Below, in pieces: positions 1 through 8,665 of a stretch of DNA of 64,000 nt. The position numbers were made by a program, and so were the translations under genes. Positions within the stretch are counted from its first letter, which is position 1. Each line of letters begins with the position of its first letter. Under the pieces are notes generated by a model, which did not search any database, was not told where the DNA came from, and saw nothing but the letters and a program-made list of their open reading frames with translations. Source of the stretch: Biostraticola tofi (GTDB lineage Bacteria > Pseudomonadota > Gammaproteobacteria > Enterobacterales > Enterobacteriaceae); the NCBI RefSeq assembly GCF_004343195.1, contig NZ_SMCR01000002.1, positions 424,390 through 488,389 on the forward strand, in the 5' to 3' direction.

Positions 1-1
1 G

Positions 2-256
2 TTTGAAGTGGTGGTTGCCCGATTGAAGAGCGAGTACAACGTTGAGGCGTTGTATGAGTCGGTCAATGTCTCCACCGCTCGGTGGGTAGAGTGTGCCGAT
101 GCCAAAAAACTTGAAGAGTTCAAGCGTAAGAATGAGCTCAATCTGGCACTGGATGGCGGCGATAATCTGTCTTATATCGCCCCGAGCATGGTTAACCTTA
201 ACCTGACTCGCGAGCGTTATCCCGACGTCCAACTGCATAAAACCCGTGAGCATTGA
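2..256 (+). CDS. prfC: Peptide chain release factor 3 (RF3), C-terminal end, partial
   Basis: The reading frame is open from the window edge and encodes the last 84 residues of RF3, the translational GTPase that removes RF1/RF2 from the ribosome after termination. The sequence [18 protein letters not shown] and the terminal segment ending in HKTREH match the C-terminal domain of enterobacterial RF3. The GTPase domain lies upstream of the window. The gene is followed by a strong 13-bp hairpin and then osmY, as in E. coli (prfC-osmY). Confidence 0.95.
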   Translation, partial: FEVVVARLKSEYNVEALYESVNVSTARWVECADAKKLEEFKRKNELNLALDGGDNLSYIAPSMVNLNLTRERYPDVQLHKTREH

Positions 257-291
257 TTCGACTGGATGCTAGGGTGTTCAAGCGTTAACGT

Positions 292-322
292 CAGCAGGCT
301 CGACGGTTTGTCGAGCCTGCTG
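292..322 (+). terminator. Hairpin terminator after prfC
   Basis: A perfect 13-bp stem (292-304 with 310-322, loop GGTTT) lies 36 nt after the prfC stop codon. The following T-run (CTTTACTG) is weak, so it may act as a terminator or as a 3'-end stabiliser. Confidence 0.7.
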
Positions 323-853
323 CTTTACTGCCCGGGCGGATTCGACCCCATTGCCATTTGGCGGCCATTCCCAGCCGAGGCCGCGCAGAACCTGCCTTTT
401 CCACTCTAATGCGTCATTCTATTTCGGCTACGGAAAGTTCTTAAATCGTTGCTTATACTTCAAAATCGATGATTTTTTCTCTGACCGCCATGCAATTTGT
501 TATTTCTGGTCTATAGTTAAATTGTCTCTTCCGGAATGGTCAATTACGCTGGTAATTTCGACGAATTCAGAGTGATACGCTACTTATTCAGGCGTTCGTG
601 ATCAACTTTCACTCTCGGGTCGGCCTTTCTGGCAGGGAATTAAGCACTATCGTTCTTCGGAAAATAACTCAATGGCTAATGCCGTTACGATAAAAGATTA
701 AAATTTCGATTGAATAGGGTACTGCCAGGCTGCAGCTCTCTACTATTTTTCACTGTATTGCCGGATGCTTTATTCCCCGTGCGTATTCAGACAGGCCACC
801 GTTGTGGCGATAACACCCGTATTATCGGGTGGACAGACTAAAGGAAATAATCG
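323..853. other. Intergenic region upstream of osmY
   Basis: This 531-bp stretch holds no convincing gene; a 74-codon open frame in it has no family-like features. It is AT-richer than its surroundings and probably carries the osmY promoter. A sequence CTACTATTTTT around 738-749 faintly resembles a sigma-S -10 element, but I cannot assign it securely. A small hairpin (CACCCG/CGGGTG, 814-831) sits in the leader just before the ribosome binding site AAGGAAAT (841-848). Confidence 0.5.
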
Positions 854-1468
854 ATGAATAAGACCAAAATTGCAAAGTCGCTTACCGCTATTGTTCTTGG
901 ATCGGTTCTGGCCAGCGCTACGGCAATGGCAGACACCACCGTGACTCAGGATGCGAAGTCTGCGGCCAGCACCACCGGTGCCAAAATCGATAATTCAATG
1001 AAAAACGCGTCGAATTATATGGGCGATAGCGCCGTCACTGCCAAAGTAAAAAGCGCTCTGGTCGGCAATGACGCGATTAACAGCAATGATATTTCAGTCG
1101 AAACCAGCCACGGTGTCGTCACGCTGAGCGGCTTTGTCGCCAATCAACAGCAGGCTGAACAGGCAGTTGCCACTGCCGGTAAAGTCGAGGGTGTTAAATC
1201 GGTCAGTGATAAGCTGCACGTGAAAGAAAATAACAAAGCATCGGTTAAAACCTATGCCAGCGATACCGCTATTACCAGCGAAGTGAAAGCCAAGCTGCTG
1301 GCTGATGATGCGGTTCCCTCGCGCAAGATTAAAGTCGAAACCACCGATGGCATCGTTCAACTAAGCGGTGATGTCGAAAACGATCAGCAGTCTACCCGCG
1401 CCGAAAGCGTGTCCAAGGCTGTTGAAGGGGTTAAAAGCGTCAAGAATGATCTGAAGATCGTGAAATAA
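854..1468 (+). CDS. osmY: Osmotically inducible periplasmic protein OsmY
   Basis: This 204-aa protein is close to E. coli OsmY (201 aa). It has a Sec signal peptide ending near Ala26 (ASATAMA|D) followed by two BON domains at about residues 57-125 and 136-204. Each BON domain carries the pattern GVVxLSGxV or GIVQLSGDV followed by a VEGVKSV motif. OsmY is a sigma-S- and osmolarity-controlled periplasmic protein with chaperone-like or membrane-associated roles. The start follows AAGGAAAT. It lies between prfC and ytjA as in E. coli. Confidence 0.96.
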   Translation: MNKTKIAKSLTAIVLGSVLASATAMADTTVTQDAKSAASTTGAKIDNSMKNASNYMGDSAVTAKVKSALVGNDAINSNDISVETSHGVVTLSGFVANQQQAEQAVATAGKVEGVKSVSDKLHVKENNKASVKTYASDTAITSEVKAKLLADDAVPSRKIKVETTDGIVQLSGDVENDQQSTRAESVSKAVEGVKSVKNDLKIVK

Positions 1469-1516
1469 TAACGATTTCTTTCAAGACTGGCGATGTAGGC
1501 GTAAGCAATAAAACAA

Positions 1517-1561
1517 ACCGGTGATTTCACAGGAAGGGAAGCCAACTTCCCCTCCTCCGGT
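1517..1561 (+). terminator. Nested hairpin between osmY and ytjA
   Basis: An inner stem GGGAAG/CTTCCC (1536-1541 with 1546-1551, loop CCAA) is enclosed by an outer ACCGG/CCGGT pairing (1517-1521 with 1557-1561). It lies about 50 nt after the osmY stop. There is no uridine run, so termination is uncertain. Confidence 0.4.
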
Positions 1562-1604
1562 AATACGAGAGTAGTACTTCCATCATTTGGGTAAGGAGAA
1601 GCGT

Positions 1605-1766
1605 ATGTTTCGTTGGGGCATTATTTTTCTGGTTGTTGCCTTGATTGCAGCTGCATTAGGGTTTGGTGGCTTGGCGGGTACTGCAGCGTGGGCAGCTAAA
1701 ATTGTCTTCGTCGTGGGTATTATCCTGTTCCTGGTAAGCTTGTTCACCGGCCGTCGCGGCAGGTAG
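1605..1766 (+). CDS. ytjA: Small DUF1328 membrane protein YtjA
   Basis: This 53-codon gene is preceded by a good ribosome binding site (AAGGAGAA, spacing about 5). The product starts [20 protein letters not shown] and contains the GGLAGTAA signature of the DUF1328/YtjA family. It is almost entirely two hydrophobic helices and ends in an arginine-rich tail (TGRRGR). The length equals E. coli YtjA (53 aa) and the position after osmY is the same. Its function is unknown; in relatives it is a stress-associated inner-membrane peptide. Confidence 0.93.
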   Translation: MFRWGIIFLVVALIAAALGFGGLAGTAAWAAKIVFVVGIILFLVSLFTGRRGR

Positions 1767-1782
1767 CACGTAAATTCGACAG

Positions 1783-1806
1783 CGGATCTCGAAATATCGA
1801 GATCCG
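1783..1806 (+). terminator. Hairpin after ytjA
   Basis: A perfect 10-bp inverted repeat (1783-1792 with 1797-1806, loop AATA) lies 17 nt after the ytjA stop codon and 40 nt before the CsbD-like gene. No strong T-run follows. Confidence 0.5.
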
Positions 1807-1845
1807 TTCAGGAGTGCTGCAAGGCTATATCCCGGAGAGTGAGTC

Positions 1846-2034
1846 ATGAATAGCGACGTCGTAGTGGGCAAATTGAAACAAGTGAAAAGCCAGATGTTGT
1901 TATTGTGGGCAGAGTGGTTTGATAACGATTGTGCCTGGGTAGCAGGGAGCAATGACTATCTCTCCGGCGTTCTGCAGGAAGATTATGGTAAAACCGAGCC
2001 TGCCTGCTGTAAGCAGCATACTGTTGACCGGTAA
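1846..2034 (+). CDS. Divergent CsbD-family (YjbJ-like) small stress protein
   Basis: This 62-codon frame is preceded by GGAGAG. Its first 48 residues align without a gap to the CsbD/YjbJ family: MN at 1-2, D4, G8, K11, Q12, K14, W21, D26, D28, G34, D37, L39, G41, QE at 44-45 and YG at 47-48 are all in register. The remaining C-terminal tail (after residue 49) bears no resemblance to YjbJ and contains a Cys pair, as if a frameshift or an inserted sequence had replaced it. The charged Lys-rich character of CsbD is also reduced. It is either a fast-evolving functional homologue or a decaying gene. CsbD proteins are stress-induced and of unknown biochemical role. Confidence 0.65.
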   Translation: MNSDVVVGKLKQVKSQMLLLWAEWFDNDCAWVAGSNDYLSGVLQEDYGKTEPACCKQHTVDR

Positions 2035-2035
2035 A

Positions 2036-2128
2036 ACGCAGATATCCCCCTCTGCCACTGATGAAAGCGCAGATACCCCCTCGGCCACTGATGAAAACGT
2101 AGGTACCCCCCCTCTGCCATTAATTAAA
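2036..2128. repeat. Three tandem ~31-bp repeats
   Basis: Units are 2036-2066, 2067-2096 and 2097-2128. Each carries a CAGATA/TAGGTA-like start, a C-run, CTGCCACTGATGAAA-like text and a purine end. Unit lengths of 31, 30 and 32 nt break any shared reading frame, arguing against a coding repeat. They begin at the end of the CsbD-like gene. Confidence 0.75.
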
Positions 2129-2214
2129 GCGCTGGCCGCACTGTAGTGAGGAGTATCAGCTTTACGTTTTATCCACGTCATCTGTAGCAACATTCTTTGC
2201 TGCCGCGTTAACAT

Positions 2215-2238
2215 TCATCGTCATCGTCATCGTCATCG
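2215..2238. repeat. Hexanucleotide microsatellite (TCATCG)4
   Basis: Four perfect adjacent copies of TCATCG are visible, preceded by GTTAACAT and followed by TCTGCA. It is not inside a supported gene. Confidence 0.85.
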
Positions 2239-2505
2239 TCTGCATTTATTTCTCTTTAATTTGAATTCCCTCTAACCTGCCTTCACATGTAGGTTTACCC
2301 GTATGCTGTAGCATGAGCATATGCAATGCGTGACCCTACAGGAGAGCGTATTCATCGTATTTCACTGGGCATTAATTAAAACGCCCTGTTGATTGCTGGT
2401 ATTGTCGCCTTGTTTACCAAAGCCTTAAATTGACGGGAGCCTGCAAGCTATGGCGCCTATTCCTCAGGGCGTAGTGCCGGGCTGAACCGATATCCAGGAG
2501 GGGAT

Positions 2506-3297
2506 ATGTCCAGACTGCGGTTTATCGATACACACTGCCACTTTGACTTCCCACCCTTCAAGGACCAGGAAAGTCAAAGCCTGGCTCAGGCAACGGCAGC
2601 CGGCGTCAATGGCATCATCGTGCCTGCGGTTGCGGCAGAATATTTCGAACGTATCATGACGCTGGTTGATCGCTTTAACGGTCTTTACGCTGCCCTGGGC
2701 ATGCATCCTATTGTCATAGAACAGCATGATGAAGCCGGACTGGCGCTGCTGGAACATTACCTGCAGGCTGGCCATCCCCGGCTGGTGGCGATTGGTGAAA
2801 TCGGCCTGGACGAGTATCGGGCTAACCCGATGTCAGAACGGCAACAGGATGTTTTGCTCAGCCAACTGAAACTGGCTGACCGCTATGACCTGCCGGTGAT
2901 ACTGCACTCCAGGCGCACGCATGATCGGCTGGCGGCGGTGCTGCGGCGTCAGCCGGTGGCGCGTACCGGTGTGGTGCATGGTTTTGCCGGCAGTTACCAG
3001 CAGGCCCAGGCTTTTATCCGGCTGGGATATTACATTGGCGTCGGCGGTACCATTACCTATGAGCGTGCCGCCAAGACCCGCACGGTAATGGCCCGGCTGC
3101 CGCTCGACCGACTGCTGCTGGAGACTGATGCGCCCGATATGCCGTTGGCCGGGTTTCAGGGCCAGCCTAACCGGCCTGAGAGAGCGGTCTTGACGTTCAG
3201 GGCGCTGTGCGGACTGCGCAGTGAAACGCCGGAGCAGCTAGCCGAAGCGCTCTATCAAAACAGCCTGCGGCTGTTCCGTCTCGATCAGGTGCCTTAA
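2506..3297 (+). CDS. yjjV: TatD-family metal-dependent hydrolase YjjV
   Basis: This 263-aa protein is slightly longer than E. coli YjjV (259 aa). It is a TatD-family TIM-barrel metallohydrolase and a putative DNase. Metal ligands are visible: the HxH motif DTHCHFDF (His10, His12), Glu98 in GEIGLDE, His134 in ILHSRRTHD, His158 in VVHGFAGS and Asp208 in LLLETDAPDMP. The start follows a very strong ribosome binding site (AGGAGGGG). It directly precedes the deo operon; in E. coli yjjW and yjjI lie on the other side of yjjV and both are missing here. Confidence 0.95.
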   Translation: MSRLRFIDTHCHFDFPPFKDQESQSLAQATAAGVNGIIVPAVAAEYFERIMTLVDRFNGLYAALGMHPIVIEQHDEAGLALLEHYLQAGHPRLVAIGEIGLDEYRANPMSERQQDVLLSQLKLADRYDLPVILHSRRTHDRLAAVLRRQPVARTGVVHGFAGSYQQAQAFIRLGYYIGVGGTITYERAAKTRTVMARLPLDRLLLETDAPDMPLAGFQGQPNRPERAVLTFRALCGLRSETPEQLAEALYQNSLRLFRLDQVP

Positions 3298-3311
3298 AAA
3301 TGAACATCCTG

Positions 3312-3333
3312 CCGACTTGAGCGGCTAAGTCGG
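3312..3333 (+). terminator. Hairpin after yjjV
   Basis: A 7-bp perfect stem CCGACTT/AAGTCGG lies 14 nt after the yjjV stop and is followed by TAAATATT. It is a plausible weak terminator. Confidence 0.45.
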
Positions 3334-3363
3334 TAAATATTCGTCTCTGATTGTCTAATTCGT

Positions 3364-3380
3364 TAAGCTGATACAGCTTA
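3364..3380. promoter_or_regulatory. Operator-like palindrome upstream of deoC
   Basis: TAAGCTGATACAGCTTA is a perfect 7-bp inverted repeat with a 3-bp centre, in the AT-rich part of the deo control region. Its compact geometry resembles a dimeric repressor site rather than a terminator. The regulator cannot be named from sequence. Confidence 0.35.
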
Positions 3381-3420
3381 TTTGACTCAGATATGGAAAA
3401 ATAAGGGTGAATTCGACAGC

Positions 3421-3442
3421 GGGCAAAACGGAACGTTTGCCC
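3421..3442. promoter_or_regulatory. Second dyad in the deo control region
   Basis: GGGCAAAACG and CGTTTGCCC form a 9-bp stem with one bulged A and a GAA loop, followed by TTATT. It could be an operator, an attenuator or a weak terminator in the deo leader. Confidence 0.3.
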
Positions 3443-3611
3443 TTATTACCGGCATTTGCGGTGAGAAGGAACTCTGATACCCCGCGCTTTGCGGGACTCT
3501 CTTCATGGAACCAAGTCCGCTCGCCAACCTTGTCAGCGTGACGCTGCCTTACCGGGCATCCCCCGGTTTACAGGTAATGCGCGCTGAAGTCATCGTAAGT
3601 TGGAGAGTACT

Positions 3612-4391
3612 ATGAATGATATAACCGTTGCAGCGCAACGCGCCCTGGGCCTGATGGACCTGACTACCCTGAATGATGACGATACCCGTGAAAAGGTCAT
3701 CGCCCTTTGCCGACTGGCTAACAGCCCGGCCGGCAAAACGGCGGCGGTGTGCGTCTATCCCCGCTTTGTTCCGGTGGCCCGCAAAGCTCTGCAGCAGGCG
3801 GGGGCCAGCGACGTGCTCATTGCTACCGTCACCAATTTCCCCCATGGCGATGATGATGTGGAGATCGCCGTAGCCGAGACCGGTGCCGCCATTGCCTACG
3901 GTGCCGATGAAGTGGATGTGGTGTTTCCCTATCGGGCTCTTATCGCCGGTAACGAACAGGTGGGATTGACGCTGGTGCAGGAATGCAAGGCGTTATGCGC
4001 AGCAGCCGGCGTCACGCTGAAGGTCATTATCGAAAGCGGCGAACTGCGCCGGCCTGAGCTGATTCGCCGCGCTTCGGAACTGGCCATTGCCGGCGGCGCC
4101 GATTTTATCAAAACCTCGACAGGCAAAGTGCCGGTCAATGCAACGCTTGAAAGCGCGGAAATAATGCTTGGGGTGATTGCCGATCTGGGCGTCGGCGATA
4201 CCGTCGGCTTTAAGGCGGCGGGCGGCGTACGCACCGCCGAGGAGGCGGCGGAATACCTGGCGCTGGCGGATCGGATACTGGGTCCGGAGTGGGCAGATGT
4301 CCGCCATTTCCGCTTTGGCGCCTCCAGCTTGCTCGCTAGCCTGCTGACCGCATTGGGCCAGGAAACCCGCAGCAGTAGCGGCAGTTATTAA
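3612..4391 (+). CDS. deoC: Deoxyribose-phosphate aldolase
   Basis: DeoC cleaves 2-deoxyribose 5-phosphate to glyceraldehyde 3-phosphate and acetaldehyde, the last step of deoxynucleoside breakdown. From ATG 3612 the protein has 259 aa, the same as E. coli; an in-frame TTG at 3600 lies within the ribosome binding site region and is rejected. Catalytic residues are in place: Asp102 (DEVDVVF), the Schiff-base Lys167 (DFIKTSTGK) and Lys201. The usual GFKPAGG around Lys201 reads GFKAAGG here. GGAG at 3605-3608 precedes the start. First gene of deoCABD. Confidence 0.97.
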   Translation: MNDITVAAQRALGLMDLTTLNDDDTREKVIALCRLANSPAGKTAAVCVYPRFVPVARKALQQAGASDVLIATVTNFPHGDDDVEIAVAETGAAIAYGADEVDVVFPYRALIAGNEQVGLTLVQECKALCAAAGVTLKVIIESGELRRPELIRRASELAIAGGADFIKTSTGKVPVNATLESAEIMLGVIADLGVGDTVGFKAAGGVRTAEEAAEYLALADRILGPEWADVRHFRFGASSLLASLLTALGQETRSSSGSY

Positions 4392-4430
4392 GTCGGCGGG
4401 TAATCAAGGTTGGATAATCGGCTTTTTTCT

Positions 4431-4448
4431 TGCGGACCCGAGTCCGCA
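4431..4448 (+). promoter_or_regulatory. Hairpin in the deoC-deoA gap
   Basis: A 7-bp perfect stem TGCGGAC/GTCCGCA with loop CCGA occupies the 80-bp space between deoC and deoA. A T-run (CTTTTTTCT) lies before it rather than after, so it is more likely an mRNA processing or stabilising element than a forward terminator. Confidence 0.4.
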
Positions 4449-4471
4449 CTACGCAGCAGGTAGAGGATGCC

Positions 4472-5800
4472 ATGTTCCTGACACAGGAAATAATTCGAAA
4501 AAAACGCGATGGCGGCGTACTGAGCGAACAGGAAATCCGATTTTTCATAAACGGAATTCGTGACAATACCGTTTCCGAAGGTCAAATCGCCGCATTTGCC
4601 ATGACGGTTTTTTATCATGATATGAATATTGACGAGCGAGTGGCGTTGACGCTGGCGATGCGCGACTCCGGTCATCAGTTGCAATGGGCAACTTGCGGCC
4701 TCAACGGTCCGGTGGTCGATAAACATTCCACTGGCGGGGTAGGCGATGTCACCTCGCTGATGCTGGGTCCGATGGTCGCGGCCTGCGGCGGTTTTGTGCC
4801 GATGATTTCAGGCCGGGGGCTCGGGCATACCGGGGGAACGCTGGACAAGCTCGAGTCTATCCCCGGCATGGATATATTCCCTGATGAACGGCGACTGAAA
4901 GACATTATCAAGGATGTCGGGGTGGCGATTATCGGCCAGACCAACTCTCTGGCGCCGGCGGACAAGCGTTTCTATGCGACCAGGGATACCACCGCGACCG
5001 TCGATTCGATCGCCCTTATTACCGCATCGATTCTGGCGAAGAAGCTGGCCGAAGGGCTGGATGCGTTAGTGATGGATGTGAAGGTCGGGTCCGGGGCGCT
5101 GATGGCGACATTGGAGCAATCAGAAGCGCTGGCCCAGTCTATCGTCAGCGTGGCTAATGGCGCCGGATGCAAGACCACGGCTCTGCTTACCGACATGAAT
5201 CAGGTACTGGCCTCCAGCGCCGGCAATGCGCTGGAAGTACGCGAAGCGGTGCGTTTCCTAACCGGTGATGAGCGTAACCCGCGTCTGCTGTCGGTGACGC
5301 TGGCCCTGTGCAGTGAAATGCTGGTGACATCCGGTCTGGCTGCCGGCGATGCCGAGGCGCGGGCAGCTTTGCAAAAGGTGCTGGACAATGGCGAGGCGGC
5401 AGAGCGCTTCGGCAGGATGATCGCCGCCCAGGGCGGACCAAATGATTTTATCAGTCGCTACGACCGCTATCTGCCGGAAGCCACACTCAGTAAACCGGTG
5501 TTTGCTGATGGTGAAGGATACGTCAGCGCCATGGATACCCGCGAGCTGGGCATGGCGGTGGTGTCTTTGGGCGGTGGCCGGCGACGTCCCGGCGACAGTA
5601 TCGACTACAGCGTCGGTCTGACCTCCATGGTGCGGCTGGGCGAAGCGGTCGATGGCATGCGTCCGCTGGCGGTTATCCATGCTGCCAGTGAGGACAGCTG
5701 GCAACAGGCGGCTGAGCGAGTCCGTGCCTCGGTCCGACTGTCGACCCGTCCTGCGGCCCCTGGCGAGGTGATCTACAAACGCATTTTGCCCTCGGCATGA
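4472..5800 (+). CDS. deoA: Thymidine phosphorylase
   Basis: DeoA converts thymidine and phosphate into thymine and 2-deoxyribose 1-phosphate. The ATG at 4472, behind GAGG, gives [15 protein letters not shown] and 442 aa, matching the E. coli N-terminus (440 aa); an upstream in-frame start at 4430 is rejected. The phosphate-binding [12 protein letters not shown] and the [16 protein letters not shown] motif of the pyrimidine-nucleoside phosphorylase family are intact. It is the second gene of the deo operon. The 3' end overlaps no gene; deoB begins 77 nt later. Confidence 0.97.
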   Translation: MFLTQEIIRKKRDGGVLSEQEIRFFINGIRDNTVSEGQIAAFAMTVFYHDMNIDERVALTLAMRDSGHQLQWATCGLNGPVVDKHSTGGVGDVTSLMLGPMVAACGGFVPMISGRGLGHTGGTLDKLESIPGMDIFPDERRLKDIIKDVGVAIIGQTNSLAPADKRFYATRDTTATVDSIALITASILAKKLAEGLDALVMDVKVGSGALMATLEQSEALAQSIVSVANGAGCKTTALLTDMNQVLASSAGNALEVREAVRFLTGDERNPRLLSVTLALCSEMLVTSGLAAGDAEARAALQKVLDNGEAAERFGRMIAAQGGPNDFISRYDRYLPEATLSKPVFADGEGYVSAMDTRELGMAVVSLGGGRRRPGDSIDYSVGLTSMVRLGEAVDGMRPLAVIHAASEDSWQQAAERVRASVRLSTRPAAPGEVIYKRILPSA

Positions 5801-5877
5801 TCTTTAAGCAGACATCAGCGGCGGTAAAGGGACTCATGGCCGGCAGAGTTATTATTGGCAGTAGCCAGGAGAATACA

Positions 5878-7101
5878 ATGAAACGTGCTTTTATCATGAT
5901 GCTTGACTCGTTCGGCATCGGCTCCGCCCACGATGCGGAGAAATTCGGCGACAGCGGCGCCGATACGCTGGGACACATAGCTGAAAAATGCCAGCAGGGA
6001 GAAGCGAACCAGGGACGCGGCGGCCCATTGACGCTGCCGAACCTCACCCGTCTTGGGCTGGGGAAAGCGGCAGAGGGCGCCACCGGGCGTTTTCCGGCCG
6101 GGCTGGATGCCAACGCAGAGGTGACCGGCGCCTGGGCCTGGGCCAGCGAAATTTCGTCAGGCAAAGATACTCCCTCGGGACATTGGGAAATCGCCGGCGT
6201 ACCGGTGCTGTTCGACTGGGGCTATTTTGCCGATATTGAGAACAGCTTCCCCCAGGCGCTGCTGGATGAATTAGTCGCAAGCGCTAATCTGCCGGGCTAC
6301 CTGGGCAACTGTCATTCTTCGGGGACGGTGATTCTCGATAAACTCGGCGAAGAACATATGCGTACCGGCAAGCCGATTTTCTATACTTCGGCGGACTCGG
6401 TGTTCCAGATTGCCTGTCATGAAGAGACTTTTGGCCTGGATCGGCTGTACAGCCTGTGCGAAACAGCGCGACAGATCCTGACCGACGGTGGATATAACAT
6501 CGGCCGGGTGATTGCCCGGCCCTTTATCGGCAGCCAGGCCGGGCATTTCGAACGCACCGGCAACCGTCACGATCTGGCGGTTGAACCCCCCTCGCCGACC
6601 ATGTTAAAAAAATTGGTGGATGAGAAGGGCGGCCAAGTCGTTTCCGTCGGTAAGATTGCCGATATCTATGCCCAGGTCGGCATTACCCGCAAGGTAAAAG
6701 CGACCGGTCTGGATGCGTTGTTTGACGCCACTATTGCAGAAATGCGTCAGGCGCGCGACCAGACTATCGTGTTCACCAATTTTGTTGACTTCGATTCCGC
6801 CTACGGACACCGCCGGGACGTTGCCGGCTACGCCGCCGCGCTCGAACTGTTTGATCGCCGCCTGCCGGAGCTTATCGCTCTGTTGGCGCCGGATGACATG
6901 CTGATCCTGACCGCAGACCACGGTTGCGATCCCACCTGGTCGGGAACTGACCATACCCGTGAATATGTACCGGTACTGATTTACGGGCTGAATATCAAGC
7001 CCGGCAATTATGGCCATAGGGAAACGTTTGCCGATATCGGCCAGACGGTAGCGCACTATTTCGGCTTGAGTCCGATGGATTATGGTACTGCGATACTTTG
7101 A
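5878..7101 (+). CDS. deoB: Phosphopentomutase
   Basis: DeoB interconverts (deoxy)ribose 1-phosphate and 5-phosphate, feeding products of DeoA and DeoD to DeoC. From ATG 5878 ([16 protein letters not shown]) it has 407 aa, identical in length to E. coli. It belongs to the alkaline-phosphatase superfamily and shows the metal-binding motifs [37 protein letters not shown] and [18 protein letters not shown]. An open frame extends upstream to 5797 but lacks family similarity before Met at 5878. The start is preceded by AGGAG. Confidence 0.97.
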   Translation: MKRAFIMMLDSFGIGSAHDAEKFGDSGADTLGHIAEKCQQGEANQGRGGPLTLPNLTRLGLGKAAEGATGRFPAGLDANAEVTGAWAWASEISSGKDTPSGHWEIAGVPVLFDWGYFADIENSFPQALLDELVASANLPGYLGNCHSSGTVILDKLGEEHMRTGKPIFYTSADSVFQIACHEETFGLDRLYSLCETARQILTDGGYNIGRVIARPFIGSQAGHFERTGNRHDLAVEPPSPTMLKKLVDEKGGQVVSVGKIADIYAQVGITRKVKATGLDALFDATIAEMRQARDQTIVFTNFVDFDSAYGHRRDVAGYAAALELFDRRLPELIALLAPDDMLILTADHGCDPTWSGTDHTREYVPVLIYGLNIKPGNYGHRETFADIGQTVAHYFGLSPMDYGTAIL

Positions 7102-7158
7102 CCGCCCTGGGCAGGGGGTCCCTGCCCACTATGTACAATGAAAAGGAACGATTACATT

Positions 7159-7875
7159 ATGGCCACGCCACATATCAACGCCGAAAAAGGTGATTTTGCA
7201 GACGTTGTACTGATGCCCGGCGATCCGCTCAGGGCCAAATACATCGCCGACACATTCCTCGCCGGCGCCCGGGAAGTGAACAACGTGCGCGGCATGCTGG
7301 GCTATACCGGTGACTATAAAGGCCGCCGTGTTTCGGTGATGGGGCACGGCATGGGTATCCCTTCCTGCTCGATCTATACCAAAGAGCTGATTACCGAATT
7401 TGATGTAAAGCAGATTATTCGCGTCGGCTCATGCGGGGCGGTACGCAGTGATGTCGACTTGCGCGATGTGGTGATTGGCCTGGGAGCCTGCACTGATTCC
7501 AAGGTGAACCGCATGCGCTTCAAAGACCATGACTTCGCCGCTATTGCCGATTACCACATGGTACATAATGCGGTAGAGGCGGCCAACACGCTGGGTGTGA
7601 AGGTGCGAGTCGGCAACCTTTTTTCCGCTGATCTGTTCTATACCCCTGATCCGCAGATGTTTGACGTCATGGAAAAATACGGCATTCTCGGCGTGGAGAT
7701 GGAGGCGGCGGGCATCTACGGCGTTGCAGCTGAATTCGGCGCCCGGGCCATGGCCATTTGCACCGTATCGGATCACATTCGCACCGGCGCTGCCTTAAGC
7801 GCCGCCGATCGTCAGACCACCTTTAACGAGATGATTGAAGTGGCGCTGGAATCGGTACTGCGCGATAAAGCCTAG
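7159..7875 (+). CDS. deoD: Purine nucleoside phosphorylase, DeoD type
   Basis: DeoD phosphorolyses purine (deoxy)nucleosides to base and (deoxy)ribose 1-phosphate. From ATG 7159 ([15 protein letters not shown]) it has 238 aa (E. coli 239). Visible motifs are [14 protein letters not shown] (phosphate site), [19 protein letters not shown] and SDHIRTG with the catalytic Asp. AAAAGGAACG provides the ribosome binding site. It closes the deo operon; its stop codon overlaps that of the convergent ytjB by 3-4 nt. Confidence 0.97.
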   Translation: MATPHINAEKGDFADVVLMPGDPLRAKYIADTFLAGAREVNNVRGMLGYTGDYKGRRVSVMGHGMGIPSCSIYTKELITEFDVKQIIRVGSCGAVRSDVDLRDVVIGLGACTDSKVNRMRFKDHDFAAIADYHMVHNAVEAANTLGVKVRVGNLFSADLFYTPDPQMFDVMEKYGILGVEMEAAGIYGVAAEFGARAMAICTVSDHIRTGAALSAADRQTTFNEMIEVALESVLRDKA

Positions 7876-8555
7876 CGGTCAGGCGAGGAGGGGCCATTCG
7901 GGGAGGAAGGGTTATCCTGCTGCTCGTTGCGCCGCTCCGCCAGCGGCCTGCCTGCCGTCAGCAGATACGGAGACTGCTGCCATCGACTACGGCGATTCTG
8001 CAGCAGGGTGCGCGCCAGGATGATACCGATGGCCAATGCCAGCAGGATCATCAGGCGCAGCAGGTTAGTGGTGTTATCGACCTGCTTGGCATCGGTTTCC
8101 AGCACATGGGTATCAAGCGTCAGGCGTACGAATCCGCTGGGCGCTCCCTCTTTCGAGATAATGGCATGGACCAGTTGATGATTGAAATAGCTGCCGGCGC
8201 GGGGCTTATCAATCGCCAGCCGGTCGCGCACGCTGACATTTTCCCCGGCCCTGGCAATCAGTGCGCCGTCAATGCCGTAAACGCTGGCATCCAGAATGCG
8301 GCTCTGGTGTGTTAACTGGTCAAGTATCGCCTGCACCGGCGCGCTGCTGGTGTCGCCAAGGCCCATCAGCGGCGACAGCTGTCCGGCCAACTGACGTACC
8401 AGCGTGCTGGCCAGTTCATCAACCTGCGCCGAACGCGCCACCTGGTGACTGAGGCTGAAATAACTTGCCCCCTGCATCAGGGCGACCAGCAGCGTGACGC
8501 AGATAAGGACAATGGCGGTCCGGTGTAACCGAAACGTAAGTTTAGCGCGGGCCAT
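7872..8555 (-). CDS. ytjB: SerB-linked inner-membrane protein YtjB (Smp/AhpA)
   Basis: This 227-aa protein is longer than E. coli Smp/YtjB (about 214 aa) because of a longer Ser/Pro-rich tail. It starts [20 protein letters not shown] and has one transmembrane helix at about residues 13-33, a periplasmic domain, a second helix near residues 165-185 ([17 protein letters not shown]) and a cytoplasmic tail with [10 protein letters not shown]. It is divergent from serB, as in other enterobacteria. Its function is not established. It is convergent with deoD and shares the stop-codon region. Confidence 0.93.
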   Translation of the reverse strand: MARAKLTFRLHRTAIVLICVTLLVALMQGASYFSLSHQVARSAQVDELASTLVRQLAGQLSPLMGLGDTSSAPVQAILDQLTHQSRILDASVYGIDGALIARAGENVSVRDRLAIDKPRAGSYFNHQLVHAIISKEGAPSGFVRLTLDTHVLETDAKQVDNTTNLLRLMILLALAIGIILARTLLQNRRSRWQQSPYLLTAGRPLAERRNEQQDNPSSPNGPSSPDR

Positions 8556-8665
8556 GGAGTACCTTCTCTAATTTATCGCTTTATGTTGCCAGAAGCGCCA
8601 GCGATAGGATAGCTTGATGCGCGTCGTTTTACCGTATAGAACCATTAATGCTACAGGAGTAATTG

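Larger units (their letters stand above)
2035..2505. other. Repeat-rich intergenic region where E. coli has yjjU
   Basis: This 471-bp region contains three imperfect tandem copies of a ~31-bp unit (2036-2128), four perfect tandem copies of TCATCG (2215-2238) and no gene I can support. A short hydrophobic stretch (frame around 2382-2436, ALLIAGIVALFTKALN) may be a gene relic but lacks a start. yjjU, which lies here in E. coli, is absent. Confidence 0.5.
3298..3611. other. deo operon upstream control region
   Basis: This 314-bp space between yjjV and deoC contains no gene. It holds several dyads: CCGACTT/AAGTCGG (3312-3333, possible yjjV terminator), TAAGCTG/CAGCTTA (3364-3380), a bulged GGGCAAA(A)CG/CGTTTGCCC (3421-3442), CCCGC/GCGGG (3481-3495) and CCGGG/CCCGG (3552-3566). 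By analogy with E. coli it should contain promoters controlled by DeoR and CytR/CRP, but I could not find close matches to the known operators. Confidence 0.5.

Noticed and set aside
351-575. 74-codon frame upstream of osmY
   Set aside because: No ribosome binding site, no conserved features; composition of an intergenic region.
1952-2146. 64-codon frame with repeated TPSATDE text
   Set aside because: The peptide repeat only reflects the DNA tandem repeat; unit lengths of 31/30/32 break periodicity in frame and it overlaps the CsbD-like gene.
2036-2240. Possible CRISPR array
   Set aside because: Repeats are directly adjacent without unique spacers and no cas genes are present.
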